Below, piece by piece: positions 24,642 to 36,318 of a DNA stretch of 64,000 nt. A program made the translations under genes and the position numbers. The stretch is from assembly GCA_011947345.1 (NCBI GenBank), contig JAAVTG010000581.1:620001-684000 (forward strand), read 5' to 3'. Positions within the stretch are counted from its first letter, which is position 1; the number at the start of each line of letters is the position of its first letter. The notes beneath the pieces are model-generated. The model was not told where the DNA came from and ran no database searches. It saw only the letters and a list, made by a program, of their open reading frames with translations. This DNA is from Phytophthora quininea. Its lineage: Eukaryota > Oomycota > Peronosporomycetes > Peronosporales > Peronosporaceae.

Positions 24642-27600
24642 TTACGAGTGCATACTTCTTTGACCCAGACCAAGTTCTCTACTAACCCATTTTCGGGCTC
24701 CTGTCCTGCTTTTGATGATGACCTCTTTGGTTTCTTCCGGGTTCATGGCCTGTAGTTGTGCCAGCATTTCCATCGTTGACTTGTACACGAACGTGTATGG
24801 CACCTCGTTTTCAATGTGTTGAGGACTGACGTGCTCGAGATTGCTAGCAGTAGGTCGACGTGCAACAACTGGAGAGATGGCGGATTCCGATTGTTTACTA
24901 ACAACATGGTTTCTTTGAGCAGCCGAGGAGTTTTGCGGCACTGGTTTGGTCCACGACAATTTGTTGCGCTTTCGGTACCCTGGAAAGTCCTGCAAAAGCC
25001 GCTCGTACGGTTCGTGGTCCAGTCGATACAGTTCGACGATGCAGAGAGCCATGCAAGTCTCCAGTCGTGATATCCCGTACAGTAATGAAAGCTCGCCGAA
25101 AAACTCGCCGCGTTCGCGAATGGCTTCACTGGCATCCACCGTGACCATGACTCGCCCTTGCGCGATAAAGTACATGCTGCAGTCCATGTCTCCTTTGGTC
25201 ACCACTTCTTCCCCTTCGGAGCATACAACATACTCCAAACACACTAGTAATCCACGCAAGAAGTTTTCATCTAGGCTGTGAAACACACGAACTTGAGCCG
25301 CAAAGTCTCGTTGCGTTGCAAAAACTACGTCTTCGTACAATGCGCGGGATACCCTCTCGACTGAAGCGAACTCTGACTTACCGTGGTGGCGTTTCCACAT
25401 TCGAGCGTAGTAGGCTTTGATCTGTCGTCGAAGTCCTTTCGGTACGTCATTCAATAGCAGGAAATGCTGCACCTCAGCTAAACTCTGTTCGAAGTCCGCT
25501 TCTTGTTTGCCGGTCGCGTTGAACCATTCTCCTTGAGCACCGACTAGAGCGCCGTAGATGTAGATGCTCCAAAACGTGATGGCAATCTCGACGATCATCT
25601 CCAGCGGATTCATCGACAAAATGTCGCCGTAAAAGAGCGTTGAAACGCACTCGACTGAAAACAGGACGGACCGCAAGTACTTCCGCCCTAACGAGACTAC
25701 ATCCAGTGAGAAATGAGAAGCCGTCGCCTGGAGTATACGAGAGGATTCTGCTGCGGTAGTGGCAGGAATATAAGTCAACATACCCGACGTTGACAACCAC
25801 GATACCTCGTAATGCCAAAGACCAAACTCACTTGTCATGAACCAAATGCAGGCCAATAGATGGCCTGTTGCGAGGTACGACGCCAATGCACGTAGAAAAT
25901 AAAGATGTTCTTCTTTTGCTGGCAGCTTCAAGTCGTGAACAATATACTGGAAAAGTTGCTCCGATAGAGACTGAATTCGTAGTGACATCAGCATCCGGTT
26001 TATTCGTAGCAGCCACCGGGTCGACCACCACGACGCAAAAGCTTCGTCTAGTGTCGATGGCACGTTGAAGACGGGTAGCCGAATGTGGTACGAGAAAAGT
26101 AGTATCTCCAGTGGCAATAGGGCCAAAATATCAATTCGCAGGTCCGAGTTAAAGCGTAGCTTCTTCCAGAGACTACTAGTTGTTGTCGATGAATGTTTTC
26201 TACTCGAATGGGTCAATGAGATTCCGCGGATCTTGTAAATGATGTCCGACAAGCACATTACGTCCAACAACCACTCGAACCCCGACCAGTAATGGAGCAT
26301 CATACTCGGCATTTCCGAAAGTTCATGCGAAAAGCAAATCTTGAAGGGGGTCACAGTCAAGTGGTAAACCGACACCAGCAGCATGCAGAGATCCCAGAGC
26401 TTCCCCAATCTCTTTAGACGGGCCAGGAAGGCTGCTGACTCAAGGTTGGAAATGGCATCGCGCACCGCTTGGTGACTGGGCAGGTTAAGTTGTGTCGAGT
26501 CAGCGACCGCCAGTCGCCGGTTGCTGTAGCCTCGTTGATTGGAGAGCAGTATTTGCTGGCGTAGAGGTAGCGGGGATATTTGTCTTTTGTCACCACGTGA
26601 ACCTCCTCGCCAAAACAAACGTTTTACTATAGGTATCAACCCCCACTGCCAGCTATCTTTCCAACGAGAATACCGATGATACAATTGTAGTTGTGTCGCG
26701 TACTGCGGGCGTTGACAACGTTGGAGAATTTCAAAGTCAATTCCAGATTGTCCTCGGCGTTCGTCATCGACCATTAAGAAGTATTTTTGTAGTGCCGGGT
26801 GTCTTTGAAAAAGCATCGTTAAACAGCGGGAGTGAAGGCGATCGTTGCAGACGCTTAGACTGCCCGATCGTTTGGAACATTTGAAGCTGTCGGGCAACTC
26901 CACTAAAACTGCTTCTAGTTACCGGAGCGACTTTCACAGCGAAGTGGTTAAGTGCAGCTTCAGGAATGCCAATGGCACCATTGAACGCGACCGTTCTACG
27001 TCTGCTCGCTGACGAAGCCATCTGCATGATAGCAGCACTCCATTTCCTACGAGCTCGCTCGTCAATTCGAAATGGCCGCAGCTGCCTCATCGTGTAGATC
27101 CGCTTTACTACTGGTTTCAATTGTGACGGTCGCGAAGTTCTTTTCGTCTCTGTTGGGTCGCCTTCTGAAGGCAAGATGTCTCCGCGTAACTTGTCAACGA
27201 CGTGGTGAAGAGCCGCTAGTAGCTTGAAGCGAGCCCAACTCTCGTTTTCCAGATCGCGAATATCGTCGTCTTTCAGGCTGCCGCAGAGATAATCGTTAAT
27301 CGGGCTAATATCCACAATATATTGACGCTGTTGTAAATCACGCGCCTTAGAGTTTGGAGAGTTCTCTGGCACATTTGCCACACTGCCCCTACCAAAGCAC
27401 CACGCTCTCTTGTTTGTTATGGAACCAACACTAGCTTTAATATTCCCGCTGGAATCAATTTGGCGAGAACCATTTCTCGATTCGGACTCTGAAAGAGGTT
27501 GGGATAGTGCATTGGTCTTTGCTAGAAGGTATTCCGCTTTCTTTTCAAGAAGCTGAATCGCTGGAGATACAAATAAGCGGCAAATTTCAGCCTTCGAAAG

Positions 27601-30600
27601 TCTGCTCGGTGGAGTCGGGGCCCAAACCAAAGTATGAGGAGATTGAGGCTTGTTGATTGTAATCGATGATTTTTCGCGTTGAAATAACGAAGAGCCTCTC
27701 TTGCCGACTTTCTCCTTGAGTTTCGCCCACAAAGATGTGGGTTTCTGTGTCCTCGCGACGATCGTATTCTTAGCCTTCTTTGCAATTTGCAGCGACGATT
27801 GTTGATATCGCCGGAGCCGAGTGTTAACCCAATTGAGGATAGCATACTGCCCTCGCTTTTGAATATTGTTATCAGCCGTGTCATCGCAAGGGTGCCAAAG
27901 CTCCTGCCAATCCTCTTTTGACACCGATAGTACTTCGCAGGGTGTAGTGGCGCGCACGGTTGCTAGTCGTCGTTGATTGGGAAGGAAAAAGCTATTTCAC
28001 CGAAAAAGCTCCTTCTGTTAGCACAGCCACAGTTACAACCGACTTGGTCCAATATGCAGCAGCTAATCCTTTTCGAAGAGTGCATAATCGACTCCCAAAA
28101 GTTCCCTCGACAAGAATACTATCTCCAGGAATGAAAAGCTCTGGCTCCAACCGTAAAGCCAAATTGTTAATCTGCGAGTCGGTGAGGAACTTGACAATGG
28201 GTAAGTTCCTGATGGAATAGCCATAAACTTCGAGCGCTACCTGCAACCGAAGATTAGCAGACAAGTCTTGAACAGTCTCATCCAAATCGGTTCCTTTCGT
28301 ACGTTCAAACTCCATATGAAAGAAGTACGTTACACGTTCCCGAAGAATTGGAGGAAGTTCGTGCTTTTTAGCAAAACTATCGAAGCTCGCGATACGGCTC
28401 TTGTATTGTTTAATATCCTTGCCAAGTTCAAGAATGAGTTCGGAAATCTCGCCGACGATATGTCCAATGATAAATGTACAACACAAACATGTAAACCCAG
28501 TCCACAGTGTGCCAGCGGCATCTCGAGGAACAATCTCGCGACTACCAACAAGAAGCAAAGTCGTAATCGCCCAGTAGAAACTTTTGCCATAAAGAATTAG
28601 AATCGATTCATTGTATTGATGCAGCAAGTGGTCTTGATTCATCCAGCAGTTCTCCGTAAGTACGCACTCGTGCTCCGAGATTAAGAAGAAAATGCAACCA
28701 GCGTAATGGGCCACAAGGACAAGGACGATCATCAATTTAACGGGACTCAGAAACGCCCAGACATTGTGAGACGGAAAATGCTGCTGAATCTGCACGATCA
28801 CGTCGTCCAGATACACCCAGAGATCAATACATCGAATGAGTCTAGGCAGCCGACAGAGACTAGCGGTTAATGACGCGCTAGAATACGGAGTGTAAATTGG
28901 CAACGAAGCCAACACATCCCATTTAAACTCTAAGCCCCGCAAGTATTGACGGTCGATCTCTGCCCTCGTCAATAGGTTATCAATGCCAACTTCAGGGCAG
29001 CCAAAGTAATAAAGTTGCAAGTAAATGTCCACCACAAAGCTAACGTCACAACTCAAATCGGCGACCCACACCACAGTGTTCACCCAGCTCGTAAAATGCA
29101 GGTGAGAATAGAAACAGATTCGAAAATGACAATGATGGCGTTGTACACGCTCCATAGTGTAATAAATCCACGCCAAACGCTAGTGAATGTGTCGGACATC
29201 GCGAGCATACCGTGACCTACGTCGTCTTCTGGGTTGGCAACGAATTTGCCATCCCGTTGTTGGAAAAGACTAGGAGTTTTGTGTAAATGGGGCTGCAATT
29301 TTAGCTTGGAAAAGTTGTTGTTGATCCGATTCAAGACCGTTTTCTCTTCGACCAAGAGAGCTTGAGCCTCTATTCTCATGTCTTTGAGATCATTAGTGAA
29401 CTTGCGTTGGATGGCGTCAAATTGCTCCCGAGTCATCATCGACGCGTGAACAAGCGACGCAGCAACCAAAGTGCACGGATGAGGTCGCTTCAGCAAGAAT
29501 TCGCTGACACCATAGCAGTCACCACCGTGTAGCGCTCGTATCGGCACTTTACGTGCTCGAAAGAACAGGTTGATCTTGCTGCCGCGCAAAAACACGAAAA
29601 AGTCTCGACACATATCGCCTTCGATGCAGATCGTCTCTCCATTCTGGTAATTTTTGTGTCGAAACTTCCCCGTTACTTCTCGAAGAAATTCGATGCTGGC
29701 CGAATCGAAAAGAGACACACACTTCACTGCCTTGGAGTGCAATAACGCTGAGATCTGGTAGCAAAGTTTATCTGGCAAGTGGGCCAGCAGCTCCGACTCA
29801 TAAGCTTGTTTGTGGTCGATGAATTGCTGGTGGTAAAACTTGCGAATTTCAACGCTCAATTTGTCGGAGAGACCGGCCCGCTCCATTACACTGTTCACTA
29901 TGTTTACACGCTCGATATGATGCCGATTCGAAGCCATCATGTTCGAAATCGTGCTAGACATTGCTCCCATTACGCCAAAGTTTATAATTCCACCCACGAA
30001 AATCCACAGCGCAGCGAAGTAGCTTTCGGCAGTCGAGTATGCAACGATATCTCCATAGCCCACACCAGTAAGCGTGACAATCGCCCAATACAAAGCCCGC
30101 AGGTAGGCGAATGACCCTATATATGTTGAATCAACGTTGTCGTGCGGAAAGACTACACCGATATTCGCATAACAATCATACGTTACCCACGAGCAATTCT
30201 GAAATTGAGTGGCTTGTCGAAGACAATCGGATCGCGTTAGCTCATTTCGTAACAAGCCGCCGTCTCCGTGATCCGAGTTGTCACCAGCAGAGATCATCGT
30301 CATTTCGAACCATAGACAGCCCACCATATGCAGCATTAGGGTGACGCCAAGAAGCAGCGCAACAACTGTGTGGAATTTGGAGCTGGTATCATAGACCTCG
30401 CATAGGTCTCCAAGTAGACTTGGTACTAAACGTATTCGCAGCAGACGCAAAAGGCGAAACAATGAGGAAAACATCTGGACAGATTGATATGATAATAAAT
30501 CAAGAATGACACCAACGGGAACCCAAGCCAGTAGATCGAGATAAAAGCCGCTACTTTTGTACGCCGTGAAGATGAGATCTGGTCGTGTAACACTCAACAT

Positions 30601-32875
30601 GACGGTTGGATCTAACAACGCAAAGTACCGTGAGCGCAAAAGAAGATCGATCCCAAAGAAGATTTCCACAAACAGAGTTATCCAGTTTCGTGTGTCACCC
30701 TCAGGTTTATCGTTGAACATGCGCTGCCCCACAGTCATTGAGATGAACACCGCAAAATACGACACTTCGAATGCAGAGTAGACACTCCCTATTAGTCGAA
30801 TCGTATCCCATAAAACCCGAAAATCTGAGCCTGGCAGGGACCAATGTATCGTCTCACGAAATTTGAGGTTCATTGGGCCATTACCACCTGTCGCCTTTGC
30901 ATTTCTTCCGACGGATGTTCGACCCAATGACGTCCTCCCCACCGAGTTGGTCGCTTGAGAATTCCGACCGACGGAACTTTTGCTACGTTTGCTCCCCTCC
31001 CAACGGAACTTCTCCCTACGGAGTTTCTACCGAATGAGGCTCTTGTATTTAACTGCTCAAAACCTTCCCGCAGCCCCAAGATCTTCTTAGTTTTTCGAAG
31101 CTGCATTGCGTACCGATCCAACATCCTGGCCATCCGTGTGCGGTTTTCTTTTCGCGGCCTGGATAGTAGTCGGACAAGACATCGTCGAACTTTGGTTTTG
31201 TAAGAACATAGAGCTCACAGAAAGTTTTAGCGATAGCCATTTGGCAGTACATCTCGGGGTAAAGCAAACAGCTTTCGGCGAAGAAATCTCCAGTCTGGTA
31301 TTCGTGAGGGTTTGCGCCGTTGAAAAGAGATAGCACCACTTGGCCAGAGATGACGAAGAACATTTGTGCGTTCGATTTGGGCTCGATAACTTGGTCTCCA
31401 GGTGAATACACTCGGCGGACCATTGCAACCGCAAGGTCGTTAATCAATTCGGTCCGTTCCTTCATTAGAAAACACACTTGAGCGATACGATTCGCTCTCA
31501 GAGCTGCGATGACTTTTGCCTGTAAATGCTTTGGCATCATATCCAAAGCGTCTTCGCTGTCAAGACTGTGGTGGGTATTCCATAAGTAATTAAAATACGC
31601 GATGACTTGATCCTTTATCGGTCGCGGGATATCTTGTAAGCGCATATACTCCCGAGCATTGTCCACGTGTGCGGAGTAGGCAGCATACCGAGCATTCCTA
31701 AAGCGAAAAAGAAAAAGAAAATTGGCGAGCACCGACGATCCAAACAGCGCTCCCATGATCGTCACAATCACCGCATACATCGTCTCTGAGTTAGATACGG
31801 GAGTCACATCGTCATAACCGAGAAGTACTAGCGTTCTTGTTGCCCAATACAGTGTTCGGCCATATTTTCTTGGCACTGACGCGCCGAACAGTTGATCGCG
31901 AACCACCCAACTGGTCTCGATCGTTCTGTCACAAGCCTCCAGAGAAACACCACACTGTGCATTAGCGATCAGCATATAGCCACAAGCAGCCCAATGACAC
32001 AAGCCAATGCAGGTAGCGATCCTTCTTGCAAGGCTGTCAATTCCTGTCGAACAGAGATGCTGGATCCACGAGCGGTCTGTGTACAGTTTTGCAATCCGAC
32101 TAAGGTTACGTCGTAGTCGATACAAGCGGCACAGCTTCGTTACTCGAACCAGATGAAGAGAATTGTAAGCGCCTGAAGCGTAGGGCAATATTTCCATCGG
32201 AGCGATTGCAATTAACTCCAGCACAAGCTCCACATTCCGCGCTGTCATATACTTTTGCTGTTCCGTGAAGTCGTCGTTTTCGTCGCTGGGTATACTGGAT
32301 ACAGGACTGATGGAAGAAATGGTCCAGTTGATTTTGCCAAGCAGTTCACCGAAGGACGACCTTCTCTTTGTAGCAAATCGATTCGCGTTGAGGCGATCGG
32401 TGTCGCTTGAAGCTTTGTTAGACCGTAAACTTGCAAATACCGAGAGCTGCGTAAACGCCTCCCTCCAAACTTGGTAGAACATCAGGAAATCGACAACTCC
32501 AATGATATCGGCGACTGCGTCCAAGGCTGCAAACATGCTCAACTCCTCAGTCCATTGACGACTCTCTTTCCAGCCGTTATTTGAATACGGATCGTAGTAA
32601 AAGGCGATGCGGAGGGGAACCGTAAAGAACGTGTAGATCACAGCGTACATGCTTAACGTTACGCTGATAGTCTTCCTCGTGAGGGAAGGTAGTCGCTTGT
32701 AGGATCGGACAAGTGAGCCAATTACGTGGTCGTAGAGTTTGTGGCAAAAACGCTGTCTCCTTGCTGGCCGAGCTTTACTTAGAAGAACTGCGGTCGATGG
32801 TCCGCCGATGAGAACGGGGGCGCTTTCATCCACCAAAAGTTGCCGAGGCCCCGGCTGGATCTTACCTCTGGCCAT
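24642..32875 (-). CDS. Channel gene B: four-domain CNBD ion channel, each domain with its own pore and CNBD
   Basis: About 2,740 residues from ATG 32875 (MARGK). Four consecutive units each have S1-S6, a pore loop, C-linker and cyclic-nucleotide-binding fold. Domain 1: S4 KLCRLYRLRRNLSRI, filter LGYDD, CNBD ending near 31170. Domain 2: S4 RLLRLLRIRL, filter GVGYGD, CNBD with FRHKNYQNGE. Domain 3: S4 CRLPRLIRC, filter LVGSRE, CNBD with the start of a phosphate cassette (FFGEIA after repair). A linker of about 300 residues follows (27900-26900). Domain 4: S4 RWLLRINRML, filter TLFYGD, CNBD with FFGELSLLYG. Frame breaks repairable by one base lie at 31144-31147 (T4), 30994-30997 (C4), 29123-29126 (A4), 28003-28007 (A5) and 27986-27990 (A5). 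A frame change between 26764 and 26903 is unresolved and could be an intron. Four domains in one chain imply a single-chain pseudotetramer, as in Nav/Cav channels (inference). Confidence 0.85.
25620..25643 (-). other. Selectivity filter, domain 4 of gene B
   Basis: Encodes STLFYGDI in the position of the K+-channel T-x-G-Y-G signature. FYG replaces GYG and no glycine precedes the aromatic residue. Confidence 0.8.
28532..28555 (-). other. Selectivity filter, domain 3 of gene B
   Basis: Encodes LLVGSREI. The GYG core is replaced by GSR followed by an acidic residue. The paralogue A has LLVGSSEI at 707-730. Confidence 0.8.
30046..30069 (-). other. Selectivity filter, domain 2 of gene B
   Basis: Encodes TGVGYGDI, the only canonical K+-type signature in the protein. 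It is identical in gene A (2213-2236). Confidence 0.9.
31808..31822 (-). other. Selectivity filter, domain 1 of gene B
   Basis: Encodes LGYDD (context VLLGYDDVTP). The second filter glycine is replaced by aspartate; the same residues occur in gene A at 3813-3827. Confidence 0.85.
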
Positions 32876-33048
32876 CGGGGACAAATCGAAAATCAAAAGC
32901 CTCGAAATGGACCCGTCCAGCGCGCACGGCCAAGCAGTTCCTTGGGGACAAAATAATCTGCGGCGGGAACGGGGTTTCGAAAAACACCGACCATTTCGAG
33001 ACACACTAAAACTACTTTTGAGCAGTTATTGTAGTTTAGCTGGTCGGA
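32876..33048. other. Intergenic gap between channel genes C and B
   Basis: 173 nt separating the stop of channel C from the start of channel gene B, both on the minus strand. It must hold the 3' end of C and the promoter of B. No clear TATA box is seen. Confidence 0.5.
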
Positions 33049-36000
33049 TCATTGTGGCGTGTTATGCTGGTGACTGACGAGGTTGGCGATGGAACACATC
33101 TTGGTCGGAAGTTTGTTGACGTGGAAGTGTATCAGAAACCAGCGCGGTTGTTGACGTGGAGAGATGGTGATTTTGCTTCGGGTGTTAACTGGGCGGTAGT
33201 TGCAGTCATGTGTGCATTTTAAAAGTTGGTCCGCGTAGCGTGTCGGCGACGCAGCGCCATTCTTACTCTCGCTTGTACTCCCTGACATTCGAACAAATGA
33301 TCCCATTCGTTGCAGTAGTCTCGGCCGACTTTCGGTTCTTGAAAGCGGCGAGTCAACATCATTGGCAGAGTTGTTTCTGTTTGGTATGTACGGTCGATCA
33401 GCTGCTAATTCTTGAGCTTGAAGGAGGTTAAAGCTCTTCTGTAGTTCTTTCACCGCATTCAATATCGCAACTTCTCGTTCCCCCACTCGACATAAGCGTT
33501 CTTGCAATGACAATTTTCCTTGCGTTGGAGGCTGGACTTGGTCTGTTTGTGGAACATTTGTCAACGCTTGCGTCTTGTGGTCCAGTGGTGTGTTCATTTC
33601 TTCTTGTCTATGCTGATTGGCGTTGGCTGAATTCACACTGTCTTTCTGCTTTACAGTTTTCTTATGTTCGGTTATCCTCCTTATGCTGTCTCGCTTTCGC
33701 CGTCGACGCTCGCGTAGCTCGATCAGCTGGTCCCGAATTCTACCATTGACGCCGAATTTTAAAGTCGTATCCTCCATTTCAACGTTGATAGCTGTGTAAA
33801 TTCTCTCCGCCGCTTGTCGGGTGGTCAGTTCCGTTGGGATAATAGGTAAAGCTTCACCGGATTTCGCAAGCTCTTCTGCAATCGCTTCAGGACTGTAAAC
33901 GCTTCTCACCATTTCTAATAGTGGGCAACGAGTTTGACTAATCTCGTAGCACTGCATGAACGAAGTTAGCATGTCCACGACAACACGATGGCGATCGCCT
34001 GGGTACCTTGCCAACACCGCCTGGAAGTTATCACGAGAGAGCACACACATCTCCACATGAGTGACCGCACGCACGTTTGCTGCTCGAGAATAATTCATGA
34101 GAAGCGCAAGATCACCAAAAGCTTGTCCTCGCGAAACTAGACTGATCAAACCTTTTGCAAAACGACGGCCAGCGTTGCTATAGTAGTAACGTCTTTGGTC
34201 AGCGTCAAGCTCGTAGGCCGATTGTCGGTAGCCATCAGCAACAGTACTAGCGCTTTTAAGCTCGAAGATCGGCGACGAGTTTTCATAATACTGTTTCGTC
34301 GGAAATTGCTGATTCCTCGTCCAGTGCTAACAGCATTGCTTTGAGCGAAGTCGCCCAGCATAGAAGCAGTGACTCTTTCGAATCGATGAGCTTCACGGCT
34401 AACCTCACAATATCCACGGTTCACCATGTAAAACTCGTCGTCGACTTCGCCCTGCCGCATGATAAAGTCGTCCGGCAGGTACACTCGAACATCAAGCCGC
34501 AGCATCAACTGCTTTTGGAAATCGGCGCTGCAATCTGCCCAGAATGGAATCTGCATCACAAGTTCCATGTATTTGAACAGCACCACCTCGAGACCTAGCG
34601 TGTGGGATAACTCCTTTGAAAACTGCACAATTTCACCATCAAGACACTCGTATTCATGCCACAGATGTTCGTAGTATAGATGAATTCGTTCGCGTAATGA
34701 ACTTGGCAGCTGAAGCTTCGCCGTCATGGCGATAACAGCCTCCATCTTGCGTTGGTAGTTCGTAGCGTTTGCATTAAAATTCGATACCAGGATTCCAACA
34801 TGACCGAAAACCACGGCGAGCACGATCGATCCCAAAAGGGTCGACAACGAAGCGAAAAGTTTTGCCCGGCCGTGTTCGATCGCACACCTTGCCCCTGTAG
34901 GAGAAGTAGAGCCACATAAAACCGGCGATATATTGATCTCTCCACGGTCTTATTGAGCCATCGTAATCGTCCGATTCTTCCAGCAAAAGCGTCCAAATGC
35001 AAGCCATATAGTGCGCGATTGCTATGGTTGTCATCACCATCGCACCAATCCGAAGGAGATGTGAATAACGAGAGTAGAGCAGCCATGCCCAGAAACTGTG
35101 GACAGCACCCGATTCATTTATACGAGCGAGCCAAATTAGCCGCACGAAGCGACCAACGTACACAAAGCGTTCAGCGCTTACGATATCGAGCACGAAACGT
35201 AGCCACGTATCACTAACACTTCCACTGCTTGGATAGTTCATGCGAACAATTAACGGAGCCGCTAGAATTGCATCCGACAAGAATCGTGTCTTTACGTAAT
35301 GAAACGCAATGTTTCCGTGGGAGTTCACGACAGAACCATTTTCCGTTACGTAGCTCGTGTGGAATGCGAAAAGGATGTCCAGACCCAAGATAATTCCAAT
35401 GACGCCACTAACACGCGTGAATGGTGTTTCATTGGGGAATGCAAACCCCAACGGGAAGTAAAATATGTATATCGTTGTAGCCAAAAGAATCGTCAAGTAT
35501 CGAGCCTTTACAATCCACGAAAATGGTGACACAGGTGCAATAAGATGGCGAAATACCAGCTTGAGTTTCCCTCTCCATACGATATGGCGACGTTTGTCTT
35601 GGTAGATGCTGAAATTGCCAAGAAATTCATCACCAACCACAGGTGTGGATTGTGGTCTGTTCAAGTCTTGGGCATCTCTATCTTGTGATATGTAGTCATT
35701 TGTCCTTCTGGGGTGGCACCAACTTCAGTCCCGTTCGAAGTTTGATCATCAGCAATAGCTTCCCCTTGTTCAGTCTTGGTTTCTGAAAAATCAGTAAGGG
35801 ACTGAGCCGACAATTGCCGAATCTGGAATCGAACCAGCATTTCTTCATACGGACTTTCCACTCGAGTCTGGGTTTGGTTTTTAGCGCCCAGATCATGTCG
35901 ATTTCCAGAGATCAGCGAAGCCAGAGATTTTGTCGTGTAGGTTGGGCCCCGGCGCGTAGAATTACGTCGCAATATTCTGGCACCATATCTTGGTGTATCG

Positions 36001-36188
36001 CTCGGACCTCTTTCGGGAATTGGAAACACCTCTCCAGAAACCGCTTGGGATGAATGACGTCGAACTATCACCTTGGAATTTCTTTTAAACGTTCCGTTGG
36101 GGGCATTAAAGGACTCAGGTTTTGCTACATCACCGGGAATGAGCGATGAAGCGACAAACCCGATCTCAGTCGTCCTAGTCTCTTCCAT
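33049..36188 (-). CDS. Channel C: single-domain CNBD channel with QGQG filter
   Basis: ATG 36188 (MEETRTTE) begins a long N-terminal tail with RRNS-type basic-Ser motifs and ESPYEEMLVRFQIRQL, shared with channel D. S1-S6 follow (S1 near 35500; S5 YMACIWTLLL). The pore loop reads LLLLQGQG at about 34883-34900, then S6 LLGSIVLAVVFGHV. The C-linker (ERIHLYYEHLWHEYE) leads to a CNBD with a PKA-like phosphate cassette, FGDLALLMNYSRAANVRA. A roughly 60-residue insert rich in RRxS motifs interrupts the CNBD. After the CNBD lies a conserved segment (AINVEMEDTTLKFG), then a basic coiled tail. One-base frame repairs are needed at 35670-35672 (G3), 34918-34921 (A4), 34855-34858 (A4) and 34254-34257 (T4). 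The predicted protein is about 1,045 residues. It is a probable cyclic-nucleotide-responsive cation channel of the plasma or another membrane; selectivity is unknown. Confidence 0.83.
34883..34900 (-). other. Filter-position motif of channel C
   Basis: Encodes LQGQGV directly after the pore helix (YVALLL) and before S6. It occupies the place of T-[VI]-G-[YF]-G, with glutamine instead of the aromatic residue. Frame changes flank it on both sides (A4 runs at 34918 and 34855). Confidence 0.7.
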
Positions 36189-36318
36189 CTGAGTATCTGC
36201 GTTGAAAGCAATTCCTTGGCCAACAAAAAATATAATAATAGGAGAAGCAGATCCGTCGAAACGGATGCGTCGCCTCACCACTACTTAAGATCTCGCCTTC
36301 ACTTAGTGCGCCGTGCCA
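36189..36318. promoter_or_regulatory. Shared divergent promoter of channels C and D
   Basis: Only 130 bp separate the two start codons, which point away from each other. The gap has an A/T-rich block (AAAAAATATAATAATA at 36225-36240) and a perfect 6-bp-arm inverted repeat, ATCCGT-CGAA-ACGGAT, at 36251-36266. The two genes are likely co-regulated from this segment (inference from layout). Confidence 0.6.
36251..36266. repeat. Inverted repeat ATCCGT(CGAA)ACGGAT in the divergent promoter
   Basis: Two 6-nt arms with a 4-nt loop lie near the centre of the 130-bp gap. It could be a dimeric transcription-factor site serving both genes or a chance palindrome. Confidence 0.5.

Noticed and set aside
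29080..29176. Introns as the explanation for frame changes in the channel genes
   Set aside because: At most joints the paralogue or motif aligns without any gap, and one added base restores it. No GT-AG intron is needed. The exception (26764-26903) is listed as unresolved.
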